The notes: generated from the sequence alone by a model not told the origin. 64,000 nt of DNA from Fulvivirga sp. M361 (GCF_007097395.1 NZ_VKDC01000015.1:1-64000); one strand, 5' to 3'. Positions 53,948 to 63,772 are shown, counted from the stretch's first letter. Made by a program: numbers and translations.

Positions 53948-55834
53948 ATGAGTGATGCAATTAAACATGAGTGCGGTATAGCACTCGTTAGACTAAGAAA
54001 ACCCCTCTCGTACTATATTGATAAATACGGATCTCCAACTTACGCTGTTAATAAGATGTATATTCTTATGGAAAAACAGCGTAACCGTGGGCAGGATGGA
54101 GTAGGTATCGCGAATATCAAGATCGATCAACGCCCTGGATTGAGATACATAAGCAGGTATAGATCTGTAGATTTAGAGCCCATCAAAACTATCTTTGAAA
54201 AGATCGGCAGGAAATTCAGGAAAGCACAAAAAGAGGGAAAGAATCGCTACTTCGATGAACGCTGGATGCGGGAGAACTGTGCTTTTACAGGTGAAGTTTG
54301 GTTAGGTCATCTAAGGTATGGCACCCATGGGAAAAACAGCATTGAAAACTGTCACCCATTCTTACGGCAAAATAACTGGAGAAGTCGTAACCTGGTAATG
54401 GCCGGTAATTTTAATATGACCAACGTAGACGAACTGTTTGATATACTTGTCAGGTTGGGACAGCATCCTAAAGAAAAAGTTGATACAGTGACCGTGATGG
54501 AGAAGATTGGGCACTTTCTGGATGAAGAAAACAACGAGATATTCCGTAAATATAAAGACCAGTACACTAATCAGGAGATCACAGAGGTAATAGAAAGCGA
54601 AATAGATCTGCAACGTGTACTCAGCAGAGCGTGCAAGGACTTTGATGGTGGTTACTCTATGGTGGGAATGGTAGGGCATGGCGACGCTTTTGTAGCACGC
54701 GACCCTATCGGTATTCGGCCGGCCTATTATTATCATGATGACGAAGTTATTGTGGTGGCTTCCGAAAAACCAGCTATTAAAACCGCTTTCAACGTGGAGT
54801 ATGATGAAATTGAGGAGGTAAAACCGGGACATGCGCTGATCATTAAGAAAAACGGGGAATTTAGCCAGCAGCAGTTTAGTGAGCCAAAAGAGAAAAAGTC
54901 ATGTAGTTTTGAGCGTATTTATTTTTCCAGAGGTACTGACCCTAACATTTACCAGGAGCGAAAAAAATTAGGAGAGCTACTGATACCTCAAATACTGAAA
55001 TCTATCAATTTTGATCTGAAAAACACTGTATTCTCTTATATCCCAAATACTGCAGAAACCTCTTTTTTAGGTATGCTACAGGGCCTGGAAGATTACTTGG
55101 GCGCGAAGCGTAAGGAAGTCCTCCTGGAAAATAAACCCCATATGGGGAGTTTGGAAGATTTTCTGTCTTTCCGTCCAAGAGTGGAAAAAATTGTGTTGAA
55201 AGATGCCAAACTAAGGACATTCATAGCGGATGATAACCAAAGGGATGAATTGGTAGCTCATGTATATGACACTACCTATGAAGTGATCCGAAAAGGTGTA
55301 GATACGCTTGTTGTGGTGGATGATAGTATTGTGCGTGGCACTACGCTTGAAAAGAGTATACTCACTATGCTCAGCCGTTTGGAACCTAAAAAAGTAGTGA
55401 TCGTGTCTTCCGCGCCGCAGATCCGATTCCCGGATTGTTACGGTATTGATATGTCTAAAATGAATGAGTTCATCGCTTTTCGGGCCATGATAGAGCTTAT
55501 TAAGGAACAAAACAAAGAACATATTTTGGATGAGGTCTATGAGCGATGTAAAGCCGCATTGGAAGAAAAAGACAACACAAATTATGTAAACCTTCTTTAC
55601 AAGGAATTTTCTTATGAAGAAATATCGGCGAAGATAGCTGATATTGTTAAGCCTAAAGAGATGAAGGCTGAACTGGATATAATCTACCAAACTGTAGAAA
55701 ACCTGCATAAAGCATGTCCTGACCATCTGGGAGACTGGTATTTTACAGGTGATTTTCCTACGAAGGGAGGAATACGGGTCACGAATCGCTCATTTGTGAA
55801 TTACATGGAAGGTAAGCTGGTAAGGGCATATTGA
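53948..55834 (+). CDS. Long amidophosphoribosyltransferase paralog (PurF-like)
   Basis: 628 residues. The N-terminal Ntn-hydrolase domain begins at Cys9 (HECGIALVRL), with RNRGQDGVG, LGHLRYGTHG and a GNFNMTN segment; it would need removal of an eight-residue propeptide to expose the Cys. A PRPP-binding domain follows with VVVDDSIVRGTT, and a C-terminal helical extension. It is longer than canonical PurF (about 470-510) and matches the second PurF type that Bacteroidota carry. Whether it makes phosphoribosylamine or a different product is unproven. It lies directly after nuoN. Confidence 0.85.
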   Translation: MSDAIKHECGIALVRLRKPLSYYIDKYGSPTYAVNKMYILMEKQRNRGQDGVGIANIKIDQRPGLRYISRYRSVDLEPIKTIFEKIGRKFRKAQKEGKNRYFDERWMRENCAFTGEVWLGHLRYGTHGKNSIENCHPFLRQNNWRSRNLVMAGNFNMTNVDELFDILVRLGQHPKEKVDTVTVMEKIGHFLDEENNEIFRKYKDQYTNQEITEVIESEIDLQRVLSRACKDFDGGYSMVGMVGHGDAFVARDPIGIRPAYYYHDDEVIVVASEKPAIKTAFNVEYDEIEEVKPGHALIIKKNGEFSQQQFSEPKEKKSCSFERIYFSRGTDPNIYQERKKLGELLIPQILKSINFDLKNTVFSYIPNTAETSFLGMLQGLEDYLGAKRKEVLLENKPHMGSLEDFLSFRPRVEKIVLKDAKLRTFIADDNQRDELVAHVYDTTYEVIRKGVDTLVVVDDSIVRGTTLEKSILTMLSRLEPKKVVIVSSAPQIRFPDCYGIDMSKMNEFIAFRAMIELIKEQNKEHILDEVYERCKAALEEKDNTNYVNLLYKEFSYEEISAKIADIVKPKEMKAELDIIYQTVENLHKACPDHLGDWYFTGDFPTKGGIRVTNRSFVNYMEGKLVRAY

Positions 55835-55855
55835 TCGCCTGATTTTATACGATCA
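55832..55855. terminator. Short hairpin between convergent genes
   Basis: TGATCG (55832-55837) and CGATCA (55850-55855) give a 6-bp stem with a 12-nt AT-rich loop across the purF-like stop codon. A weak candidate. Confidence 0.3.
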
Positions 55856-56872
55856 TTAAGGTAAATAAAAATCAAAAACGGATTCATTCATGCACTTAAA
55901 GTGTCCTTTAGGGCACTTTTGATGTCCTATTTTTGAGCAAGGCCGGCAGTTTAATTTATTATTTTCAAAAATTGTGAACTTAGTACGATAAGGGTACATA
56001 CCGAATGCAGGTATGGTATTTCCCCAGATGGAAAATACCTGCTTTTTAAAGGCTGCGGCTATGTGCATAAGTCCTGTATCGTGCGTAAATACATAATCAG
56101 CGTTTTTGATGACTGAAGCGGATTGGTTTAAATTGTATTTACCGCAGGCATTGAATAGGAGTGCCTTTTTATTCAGCTTTTTTAGCCCTTCTTCCATCCG
56201 CTCTGATTTTTTCGTTCGGCCAAAAAAAGTAGTGATCTGCTCTCCTACAGCTTCGTCTTCCTTTCCTCCTAATAAGATGATAGGTTTATTGATCTTATCA
56301 CACAATTCAATCATGCGCTTAACAGGCAAGCGTTTAGTGGCATGCTGAGCCCCCACAGCATATACTACGTAGCCGTTTTGATGAGTTTCAGGAAGCCATT
56401 CCTTTGGTACACTGTCTTTTTCCGGTATGAAATAGTCCAGCCCCAGCGCGTCGTTTTTTATTCCTAGTGGCGCTGCCGATTCAAGGTAACGATCTACTAT
56501 GTGCTGATTTGGCAGTTTGTTGATCTTAAAATTGACCATTAACCACTTTTCTAAATTCAACTTATTAAATGTGTAACTTTTGACACCTAATCGAAGTTTG
56601 ATAATACTTGTACGCAGGTTTTTATGAAGATCTATGATACAATCATACTGCTCCTTTTTTAAGGATTGAATAAGCTCGTTCACACTGTCTTTTAAAAGAT
56701 GGACGTGATCTATATAAGGATTGTTTTCAACCAGGGAAGAATAGGCAGCTTTAGTACAGTAGTGTACTTCGGCGTCATGTAGTTGTGTTTTAATAGTGCG
56801 TATTACGGGAGTCGAAAGTACGATGTCCCCAATGGAAGAAAAACGAATGATCAGTATTTTTTTTGGAGACAT
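55856..56872 (-). CDS. GT9 family glycosyltransferase (heptosyltransferase-like)
   Basis: 338 residues with KKILIIRFSSIGDIVLSTPVIRTIK, the ADP-heptose-transferase opening, a central linker with LDYFIPEKD, and the second Rossmann domain with a VFTHDTGLMHIAAAFKKQVFSIWG motif for nucleotide-sugar binding. GT9 enzymes add heptose or other sugars to lipopolysaccharide core at the inner membrane. The C-terminal CRPCSKIGHQKCPKGHFKC stretch is unusually Cys-rich and resembles the C-terminal Cys cluster of some Bacteroidota GT9 proteins. Confidence 0.88.
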   Translation of the reverse strand: MSPKKILIIRFSSIGDIVLSTPVIRTIKTQLHDAEVHYCTKAAYSSLVENNPYIDHVHLLKDSVNELIQSLKKEQYDCIIDLHKNLRTSIIKLRLGVKSYTFNKLNLEKWLMVNFKINKLPNQHIVDRYLESAAPLGIKNDALGLDYFIPEKDSVPKEWLPETHQNGYVVYAVGAQHATKRLPVKRMIELCDKINKPIILLGGKEDEAVGEQITTFFGRTKKSERMEEGLKKLNKKALLFNACGKYNLNQSASVIKNADYVFTHDTGLMHIAAAFKKQVFSIWGNTIPAFGMYPYRTKFTIFENNKLNCRPCSKIGHQKCPKGHFKCMNESVFDFYLP

Positions 56873-57001
56873 TAATAGTTAAAAATAGCTTTTACCCTCC
56901 ATTTGGAGTGGATTATGGAAGTGATGGTTCTTTTTACCCGATAAAATCATTATTTACGTAAATTTATAAAAACGAAACCATTTAAGACCAATCAATTAAA
57001 A

Positions 57002-57409
57002 ATGAACTATTGGCTAATGAAAACGGAACCGGGCACCTATTCATGGGATGACCTGGTCAATGATAAGCGTACACACTGGGACGGTGTAAGAAACTACCAG
57101 GCGCGAAACAATATGAAAGAAATGAAGGTGGGAGACCTTGCACTATATTATCATAGCGTTAATGAAAAATGTGTAATGGGCATAGCCAAAATAGTAAAAG
57201 AATATTACCAGGACCCTACTACGGATGACGAACGATGGGTGGTGGTTGATATTGAACCCGTGGAAAAGTTAAAACGATCCATTACATTGGCAGAGATTAA
57301 GTCGGATGAACGCTTAAGTCAAATGGTGCTGGTGAATAATTCCAGGCTTTCTGTACAACCCGTAAGAAAGGAAGAGTTTGATCTTGTTGTAGGAATGGGA
57401 CAGTCTTAA
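57002..57409 (+). CDS. EVE domain protein
   Basis: 135 residues, the usual length. It begins NYWLMKTEPGTYSWDDL and has DGVRNYQARNNM and GDLALYYHS, all typical of the EVE (PUA-like) fold, which reads modified bases in DNA or RNA. No fused nuclease or methyltransferase is next to it. It ends 7 bp before the first of two paralogous exported-protein genes, perhaps by chance. Confidence 0.9.
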   Translation: MNYWLMKTEPGTYSWDDLVNDKRTHWDGVRNYQARNNMKEMKVGDLALYYHSVNEKCVMGIAKIVKEYYQDPTTDDERWVVVDIEPVEKLKRSITLAEIKSDERLSQMVLVNNSRLSVQPVRKEEFDLVVGMGQS

Positions 57410-57416
57410 ATATTGA

Positions 57417-58982
57417 ATGAAGTATTTTATCTCTATAGTGTTGCCTTTCTGTTTTGCATTGAGCCTGGCTCAGGTGAGCCAAAGTGGCAGGTATGAGATG
57501 GAAAAGAAAAATACAGACAACTATTTTACAGTTTTGTCCGCGGGAAAAGAGGGGGCCATAATTTTTAGAGATATTGATGATTTCAGAAAGGGAGAAGGTA
57601 ACATTTGGAAAATCGTGTCGCTGGATACGGATCTGAATGAGCGTTGGGACAAGGAAATAGGTATTGATGTGAAATACACTATTACTGCCTATGAATTAAA
57701 GAATGATCACCTCTACCTTATTTTCCGGAAGAGTGAATTTGCAAAAAGTGATTATTATGTAGTACAGGTCGGGATATTCGACGGAGAAGTGGAGCGTTAT
57801 GATATATCAAACGAAGTAGAACTGGAACTACGCCATATTATACTGGTCAATGAAAAATTGATCTTTGGAGGCTATGTAAGATATAGTCCTACTTTGCTCT
57901 CTTACACACTAGGAGATGATAAACTCGAAGTAATTCCGGGGTTTTTCAAAGATAAAAGTGATATACTTGATTTAAGGGCGAATGACAATAGAACTTTCAA
58001 TGCCGTAACACAGGAAAAAGACTATCAGGGCTATTTTCTGCGTTTACGTACGTATAGTGTGCTGGGTGATATTTTGTTTGAAAGAGAAGTCCGTATGCCT
58101 GAAGATAATCGTGTAATGAGTGCCAAATCTACGGGCCTGGAAGGAGGTAATATTGGAATAGTAGGCGCTTATGGACTTACTAACTCTAATTATGCTCAGG
58201 GCATATATTCTGTAATTGCCAAGCCTCAGGGCCAGGATAACGTGATAAATGAATATCCTTTTTCCGATTTTGAGCATTTTTTTGATTATATGAAACCCTC
58301 AAGAGCCGGTAAGATCAAAGAGAAGGTAAAGAAACGATCGGAATTGGGGAAAGACTTTAAATATTCTTCCAGAATTTTATTGAATGAGGTGAGTTGGAAT
58401 GGAGCAGGTTATCTGATATCTGCGGAAGTGTACCGCCCTACTTTTGAACAGGTATCCCGCAACCCGTACACTGGTTTTTATGGTAACCCGTTCTATCCAA
58501 ATACCAGTTTTTATAGCAATCGATCAAATACACGTTACATCAAAGAATCCAACCAGTTGGCGAATAACAGAGAAGCTAATAGTTTTGAATATTATGAAAG
58601 TGTAGTGATACAACTTGATGAGCAAGGTAGATTACAATGGGACAATAGTTTTGCCATTGAAGATACGGAAACCCTGTCATTAGAACGTGTGGTAGATATT
58701 GGCCAGGTAGGGGAGCAGATCAAAATGATGTATCTGCAAGAAGAAAAAATTAAATATAAAATAATAAACAAAGGCGATACAGTGATGTTAGGTGAGCAGG
58801 AAATAGCTTTACAAGACGAATATGATGAAATTAAACATACCTACACAGGTATGAATGGAACAATTCATTGGTATGACAACGTGTTTTTTATTTGGGGCTA
58901 CCATCGGGTGGAAAATAAAGTGAACTACTCAGACGAGCCTCGAAGAAATGTCTTATATATAAACAAAGTTACTTTTGATTAA
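57417..58982 (+). CDS. Exported protein of unknown function, paralog A
   Basis: 521 residues with a signal peptide (KYFISIVLPFCFALSLAQ). The mature part opens with SGRYEMEKKNTDNYFTVLSAGKEG, continues as repeated beta-rich segments such as HLYLIFRKSEF and IFGGYVRY, has a basic GKIKEKVKKRSELGKDFKY stretch near residue 305, and ends near HRVENKVNYS. It aligns by eye with the next gene along its whole length. I recognise no family. It overlaps paralog B by 8 bp, so they are co-translated and probably work together. Confidence 0.75.
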   Translation: MKYFISIVLPFCFALSLAQVSQSGRYEMEKKNTDNYFTVLSAGKEGAIIFRDIDDFRKGEGNIWKIVSLDTDLNERWDKEIGIDVKYTITAYELKNDHLYLIFRKSEFAKSDYYVVQVGIFDGEVERYDISNEVELELRHIILVNEKLIFGGYVRYSPTLLSYTLGDDKLEVIPGFFKDKSDILDLRANDNRTFNAVTQEKDYQGYFLRLRTYSVLGDILFEREVRMPEDNRVMSAKSTGLEGGNIGIVGAYGLTNSNYAQGIYSVIAKPQGQDNVINEYPFSDFEHFFDYMKPSRAGKIKEKVKKRSELGKDFKYSSRILLNEVSWNGAGYLISAEVYRPTFEQVSRNPYTGFYGNPFYPNTSFYSNRSNTRYIKESNQLANNREANSFEYYESVVIQLDEQGRLQWDNSFAIEDTETLSLERVVDIGQVGEQIKMMYLQEEKIKYKIINKGDTVMLGEQEIALQDEYDEIKHTYTGMNGTIHWYDNVFFIWGYHRVENKVNYSDEPRRNVLYINKVTFD

Positions 58983-60495
58983 AAAAGCACTGGTTCTTTT
59001 ACTACCTGTTTTGGTTCCCATATTTAGTATAGGTCAGGTTACTCAGCCCGAACGTTTTGAAATGGTTGTTGATAATAACCATGAGTGTCGGTTGATATCG
59101 GCTGGGGAAGATGGCTTATTTATATTGAAGGACCTGGAAAATGATGACCAGGGAAACTCCGTGGTAGAAATAACGTTGTTGGATACTTCCTTTGACATAC
59201 AATGGATACGGCGTTATGCATTAAATAAAGACTTTGGGTACATAGACTATCATTATTACGATGGCAGGGTATATGTGTTATTCAACAATTTCGATGTAAA
59301 AAACCGGAACCTGGAACTGGTAAGCTGGGATTTGGCCGGTAATGTCTTCCATAGCCCCATTCGTAATTATATCCCCTTTTCTTATTTTGATTTTAAGGCC
59401 ACAAAAAATGCGGTGATGGTATCGGGATATTTTAACTATCGTCCGGTGGTGATATTATATAACATGACGGATGGAGTACCCAGGGTACTTCCGGGACTGT
59501 TTAATGATAAATCCAAGTTGATAGAGATACAGATCAATACAAATGACACTTTTGATGTGTTACTCTCAGGGCGCACGATTGATAAGCGTAATACAATGTT
59601 TTTCAATACATTTGATATTAATGGCAGCCTGGTAAAAAGGATAATACTGGATTCTGACAAAACACATAACCTATTGTTTGGTCGTTCACAGGCTATGGAA
59701 GAAAATTCCCAGATCGTGGCAGGCGTATATGGACGCTTTAACACCGAATATTCCCGGGGTATTTTCGTGACTAACGTCAATCAATACGGCGAGCAGAAAG
59801 TGAAATACTATAACTACGCCGAGTTCAAAAACTTCTTTAGCTATATGAAGGCGCGGAGGGAACAGCGTGTGAAAGATCGCATAGAACGCAGGAAGATAAA
59901 GGATAAAAAAATTAAGTTTAACTACCGTCTCAGAGTACACGACCTTATTGATAATGGAGATGACTATATCTTATTGGGAGAAGCCTTTTATCCGAAGTAC
60001 AGGAATGCTTCTCCTGTAACAGGGGCGAATTTTTTCAACCCTTCCTGGTCAGGAAACGGAGGAGGCGCTGCTTCCGGGATGATGTTTGAAGGATACCGGT
60101 ATACGCATGCTGTGGTGATGGGTTTTAATAAAAATGGAGATCTACTTTGGGATAATAGTTTTGAGATAAATGATATTCTATCTTTTGAACTGGAACAGTT
60201 TGTACATGCTGCCACTAGCGGGGATAAAATAGCGCTATTGTATGTATTTGATAACCAGATCAGGTATAAGATTGTACAAAAAAATGATGTTTTAGAAGGC
60301 AAAGAACAACTTGACATAAAGCTAATGTATGAAGGAGACCGCTCTCCTGAAGGCAGTACGAATATCCTGGGATTAGAAAAATGGTTTGATAATACTTTTT
60401 ATACCTATGGTACACAAAGGGTTGTTAATATTCAAGCAGACATCCAGAACGTCCATAGAGAAGTGTTTTTTATTAATAAGCTTGTTTATAAGTAA
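58975..60495 (+). CDS. Exported protein of unknown function, paralog B
   Basis: 506 residues from a TTG inside the end of paralog A. After a signal peptide (KKALVLLLPVLVPIFSIG) it reads VTQPERFEMVVDNNHECRLISAGEDGLF, parallel to paralog A. Shared landmarks are RVYVLFNNFD, VMVSGYFNYRP, VAGVYGRFNTEYSRGIF, FKNFFSYMKARREQRVKDRI and the ending QRVVNIQAD. The repeated strand pattern suggests a beta-propeller-like fold, but this is inference. No catalytic residues stand out. Function unknown. Confidence 0.75.
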   Translation: MIKKALVLLLPVLVPIFSIGQVTQPERFEMVVDNNHECRLISAGEDGLFILKDLENDDQGNSVVEITLLDTSFDIQWIRRYALNKDFGYIDYHYYDGRVYVLFNNFDVKNRNLELVSWDLAGNVFHSPIRNYIPFSYFDFKATKNAVMVSGYFNYRPVVILYNMTDGVPRVLPGLFNDKSKLIEIQINTNDTFDVLLSGRTIDKRNTMFFNTFDINGSLVKRIILDSDKTHNLLFGRSQAMEENSQIVAGVYGRFNTEYSRGIFVTNVNQYGEQKVKYYNYAEFKNFFSYMKARREQRVKDRIERRKIKDKKIKFNYRLRVHDLIDNGDDYILLGEAFYPKYRNASPVTGANFFNPSWSGNGGGAASGMMFEGYRYTHAVVMGFNKNGDLLWDNSFEINDILSFELEQFVHAATSGDKIALLYVFDNQIRYKIVQKNDVLEGKEQLDIKLMYEGDRSPEGSTNILGLEKWFDNTFYTYGTQRVVNIQADIQNVHREVFFINKLVYK

Positions 60496-60564
60496 GCAGC
60501 GCCTGTGGTTATTGTAGTGCCCCGGTCGGTACTGTTATATGGTCTTGTTATTTTAATCGCTTCA

Positions 60565-60598
60565 TTGTAAAGCAGACATCCAAACTTTTTTATATTTG
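60565..60598 (+). promoter_or_regulatory. Candidate promoter for pyrR-pyrB
   Basis: TTG (60565-60567) and TATATTTG (60591-60598, perfect TAnnTTTG) are 23 bp apart, near the usual spacing. A start near 60605 leaves a leader of only about 7 nt before the pyrR ATG, too short for a PyrR-type attenuator. Confidence 0.55.
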
Positions 60599-60611
60599 CA
60601 ATCGTCTCGAT

Positions 60612-61157
60612 ATGCAAAAGAAACTGATTTTCGGTCCTGATCTTCTTGAAATTACTGTCAGCAGGCTTTGCCATCAACTCATCGAGGTTCATGGAAATTT
60701 TGAAGATACCGTTATACTAGGGTTGCAGCCCCGGGGCATTTACCTTGCTGAAATGATCCACAAAAGGTTAGAAAAAGAAACCACTTCGGCTATAGACCTT
60801 GGATATCTTGATACCACTTTTCACCGTGATGACTTTCGAAGAAGAGATATTCCGGCTAAGGCCAACAGTACTAAGGTGGACTTTATTATAGAAGGCAAGC
60901 ACGTGGTGCTCATTGATGATGTGCTGTATACGGGTAGGTCAGTTCGCGCAGCGATGGATGCTATGATGGCTTTTGGTAGAGCAAGCAGTGTGGAGTTGTT
61001 GGTATTGGTAGACCGAAAGTATACCCGGCATTTGCCAATAGCGCCGGACTATGTGGGGCAAGACGTAAATACTATCGAGTCACAGCGTGTACTGGTAGAA
61101 CTGGAGGCACAGGGCTTTAAGAAGAATAAAATATGGTTAATAAATAAGGAAAGCTAA
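60612..61157 (+). CDS. pyrR: PyrR-type uracil phosphoribosyltransferase/regulator
   Basis: 181 residues. The PRPP-binding loop is LIDDVLYTGRSVRAAM, and ILGLQPRGIYLAEMI and LVDRKYTRHLPIAPDYVG match the PyrR family. PyrR makes UMP from uracil and PRPP, and in Firmicutes binds pyr mRNA to terminate transcription. No attenuator or anti-terminator is visible upstream or between pyrR and pyrB, so only the enzyme role is supported here. It is followed by pyrB one base later. Confidence 0.92.
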   Translation: MQKKLIFGPDLLEITVSRLCHQLIEVHGNFEDTVILGLQPRGIYLAEMIHKRLEKETTSAIDLGYLDTTFHRDDFRRRDIPAKANSTKVDFIIEGKHVVLIDDVLYTGRSVRAAMDAMMAFGRASSVELLVLVDRKYTRHLPIAPDYVGQDVNTIESQRVLVELEAQGFKKNKIWLINKES

Positions 61158-61158
61158 C

Positions 61159-62082
61159 ATGTCGCAACTCAGTCAGAAACACCTCCTTGGCATTAAAGAT
61201 ATCACCAGAAAGGACATTGAACTGATTTTTGAGACGGCAGCCAGTTTTAAAGAAGTTATTAACCGGCCTATTAAAAAAGTACCCTCCTTACGAGACATCA
61301 CAATTGCCAATATTTTCTTCGAAAACTCTACCCGTACAAAATTATCTTTTGAACTTGCCGAAAAACGGCTTTCTGCTGATATCATCAATTTTTCATCATC
61401 CGGGAGTTCCGTCAAAAAAGGGGAAACGTTGCTGGATACAGTGAACAATATATTGGCTATGAAGGTGGATATGGTAGTAATGCGCCATAGCAGCCCGGGA
61501 GCTCCACATTTTCTGGCTAAGCACATTGACGCCACTATTGTTAATGCCGGAGATGGTACGCACGAACATCCCACACAGGCGTTGCTGGATACCTTTTCAA
61601 TACATCAAAAATATGGATCGCTGGAAGGATTGAAAGTAGCTATTATAGGCGACATCCTGCATTCACGTGTAGCCATTAGCAATATTTTGGCGCTTAAATT
61701 ATTAGGTGCCGAGGTAATGGTATGCGGGCCGAATACATTGCTGCCCAAATACATCGGGTCATTGGGGGTGAAGGTGGAATTGGATGTGAAATCAGCGCTT
61801 CAATGGTGCGATATCGCCAATGTATTACGAATACAGCTGGAACGTCAACAAATCAAATATTTTCCTTCATTGCGCGAGTATTCACTTTACTACGGCATTA
61901 ATAAGAGACTTTTGGAAGAAGTGGATAAAGAGATCACTATTATGCATCCCGGACCGATCAACCGTGGAGTGGAACTGAACAGTGATGTGGCGGATTCCAA
62001 TCACTCAATTATCCTGGAGCAAGTAGAAAATGGGGTAGCAGTGCGGATGGCCGTACTTTATCTATTGGCAGGGAGGCACTAG
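61159..62082 (+). CDS. pyrB: Aspartate transcarbamoylase catalytic subunit
   Basis: 307 residues, standard length. The carbamoyl-phosphate loop FENSTRTKLSFE, HPTQALLDTFSI, IGDILHSRVAISN and MHPGPINRGVEL are all present. It makes carbamoyl aspartate in pyrimidine synthesis in the cytoplasm. No pyrI is adjacent. The pseudo-dihydroorotase at 16699 could be its assembly partner, as in Pseudomonas, but that is inference. pyrR is directly upstream. Confidence 0.96.
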   Translation: MSQLSQKHLLGIKDITRKDIELIFETAASFKEVINRPIKKVPSLRDITIANIFFENSTRTKLSFELAEKRLSADIINFSSSGSSVKKGETLLDTVNNILAMKVDMVVMRHSSPGAPHFLAKHIDATIVNAGDGTHEHPTQALLDTFSIHQKYGSLEGLKVAIIGDILHSRVAISNILALKLLGAEVMVCGPNTLLPKYIGSLGVKVELDVKSALQWCDIANVLRIQLERQQIKYFPSLREYSLYYGINKRLLEEVDKEITIMHPGPINRGVELNSDVADSNHSIILEQVENGVAVRMAVLYLLAGRH

Positions 62083-62401
62083 TGTCATGTTTGTGCCACT
62101 TTTAGTTTTCAATTATGATTTATTTACAATGAACACAACCATTAACCGATAATAGGGTCGGCAGTAAGTAATGGCGTGTTATAAAATTTTGCTTACTGTT
62201 TATTGCTAACTGCCAACTCATCGAATAGCACTGTTCCCTCCAGGCACCATGCATAATCTGCATTGGACACGTCGTTTAATCATTGAACAGCACTAGTGCT
62301 AATACTTTAATCAGCAAGATGCTGACATTTTTTTAGGGGCCTGTCGCTGTCATTTAACAAAGCATCTTACTAGCTTTACAGATTAAAATAAAACATGGAT
62401 C
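62083..62401. other. Intergenic region with heptamer repeats
   Basis: About 320 bp without a gene. Four 7-bp units (GCTTACT, GTTTATT, GCTAACT, GCCAACT) lie in tandem at 62191-62218, and CAGTAAG at 62162-62168 forms a dyad with the first CTTACTG. A TAGCTTTA box near 62373 is a possible promoter for the downstream gene. No ORF of note. Confidence 0.4.
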
Positions 62402-63772
62402 ATGTATTACAATTCTATAATTGAGGCCATTGGAAATACTCCTTTGGTAAAGCTTAACAACCTTTCAAAAGGCATAAAAGGGACCGTGCTGGTGAAGGTA
62501 GAATACTTCAATCCGGGTAATTCTATGAAAGATCGTATGGCGCTGAAAATGATAGAAGATGCAGAAGCAGCCGGCATATTGAAACCCGGTGGTACTATCA
62601 TAGAAGGCACTTCAGGCAATACGGGTATGGGGCTGGCATTAGTGGCAATTGCTAAAGGTTATAAGTGTGTTTTTACATTGGCAGATAAACAATCACAGGA
62701 AAAAATAGATATTTTACGTGCTATGGGTGCAGAAGTAATTGTCTGTCCTACCAATGTATCTCCTGATGATCCACGTAGCTATTATTCTATAGCACAAAAG
62801 CTTAATAAGGAAACACCCAACTCTTTTTATCCTAATCAATACGACAACTTATCTAATGCTAAAGCACACTATGAGACCACTGGCCCTGAGATATGGGAAC
62901 AAACAGAAGGTAAAATAACCCATTATGCTGCAGGAGTTGGTACGGGTGGTTCTATGTGCGGCACAGCCAAATACCTTAAAGAGCAAAACCCGGACGTCGT
63001 AACGGTGGGTATTGATACGTATGGTTCAGTGTTTAAGAAGTATAAAGAGACTGGTCAGTTTGATGAAAACGAAGTTTATCCTTACCTGACGGAGGGTATT
63101 GGTGAAGATATCCTGCCAAAGAATGTGGACTTTTCTCTTATAGATCATTTTGTCAAAGTAACGGATAAAGATGGGGCCATAACCACGAGAAAACTAGCCC
63201 GGCATGAAGGCCTTTTTATTGGCTGGTCCTGTGGGTCTGCTGTGCATGGTGCTCTGGAATATGCGCGTGAAAATCTGAAAGAAGATGATGTAATGGTGAT
63301 TATTCTTCCGGATCACGGCACCCGGTATTTAGGTAAAATATATAATGACAACTGGATGAAAGACCATGGGTTCATCGAGTCCAGGGATTTTGCTACGGCC
63401 AATGATATCATTCTACATAAAAATGGGGCAGACAAGCTTTTTACTGTAGATCAGGATGCAAAAGTAGGAGAGGTAGTGAAAATGTTAAACAAGCAAGGTA
63501 TTGATCAGGTACCCATTACGAATGGAAATCAATTCGTAGGAAGCGTAAGTACTTCCAAGCTATTGGAAAAACTTATAGAACAACCGGATATCACAGAAAA
63601 GAAAATACAGGAAATAATGGACCAACCTATTCCATTCGTAGGATTGGATAATACCCTGGATGTACTATCATCGATGATCAATAGAGATAATAAAGCAGTA
63701 CTGGTAAGAGACGAGGCCCTTGAGGTGCATATTATTACACAGCATGATATTTTACTGGCTATGACAAACTAA
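62402..63772 (+). CDS. Cystathionine beta-synthase with C-terminal CBS-domain pair
   Basis: 456 residues. The PLP fold is complete: NTPLVKLNN, the PLP lysine in NPGNSMKDRMA, the SGNTG loop and the phosphate-binding GVGTGGSMCG. Residues about 335-456 are two CBS modules. This matches cystathionine beta-synthase (serine plus homocysteine to cystathionine) in reverse transsulfuration; O-acetylserine-type activity cannot be excluded. The CBS pair usually regulates activity through adenosyl ligands. A hairpin terminator follows. Confidence 0.92.
   Translation: MYYNSIIEAIGNTPLVKLNNLSKGIKGTVLVKVEYFNPGNSMKDRMALKMIEDAEAAGILKPGGTIIEGTSGNTGMGLALVAIAKGYKCVFTLADKQSQEKIDILRAMGAEVIVCPTNVSPDDPRSYYSIAQKLNKETPNSFYPNQYDNLSNAKAHYETTGPEIWEQTEGKITHYAAGVGTGGSMCGTAKYLKEQNPDVVTVGIDTYGSVFKKYKETGQFDENEVYPYLTEGIGEDILPKNVDFSLIDHFVKVTDKDGAITTRKLARHEGLFIGWSCGSAVHGALEYARENLKEDDVMVIILPDHGTRYLGKIYNDNWMKDHGFIESRDFATANDIILHKNGADKLFTVDQDAKVGEVVKMLNKQGIDQVPITNGNQFVGSVSTSKLLEKLIEQPDITEKKIQEIMDQPIPFVGLDNTLDVLSSMINRDNKAVLVRDEALEVHIITQHDILLAMTN

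Noticed and set aside
60568-60611. PyrR-type attenuator before pyrR
   Set aside because: The predicted leader is only a few nucleotides and no terminator/anti-terminator pair is visible.
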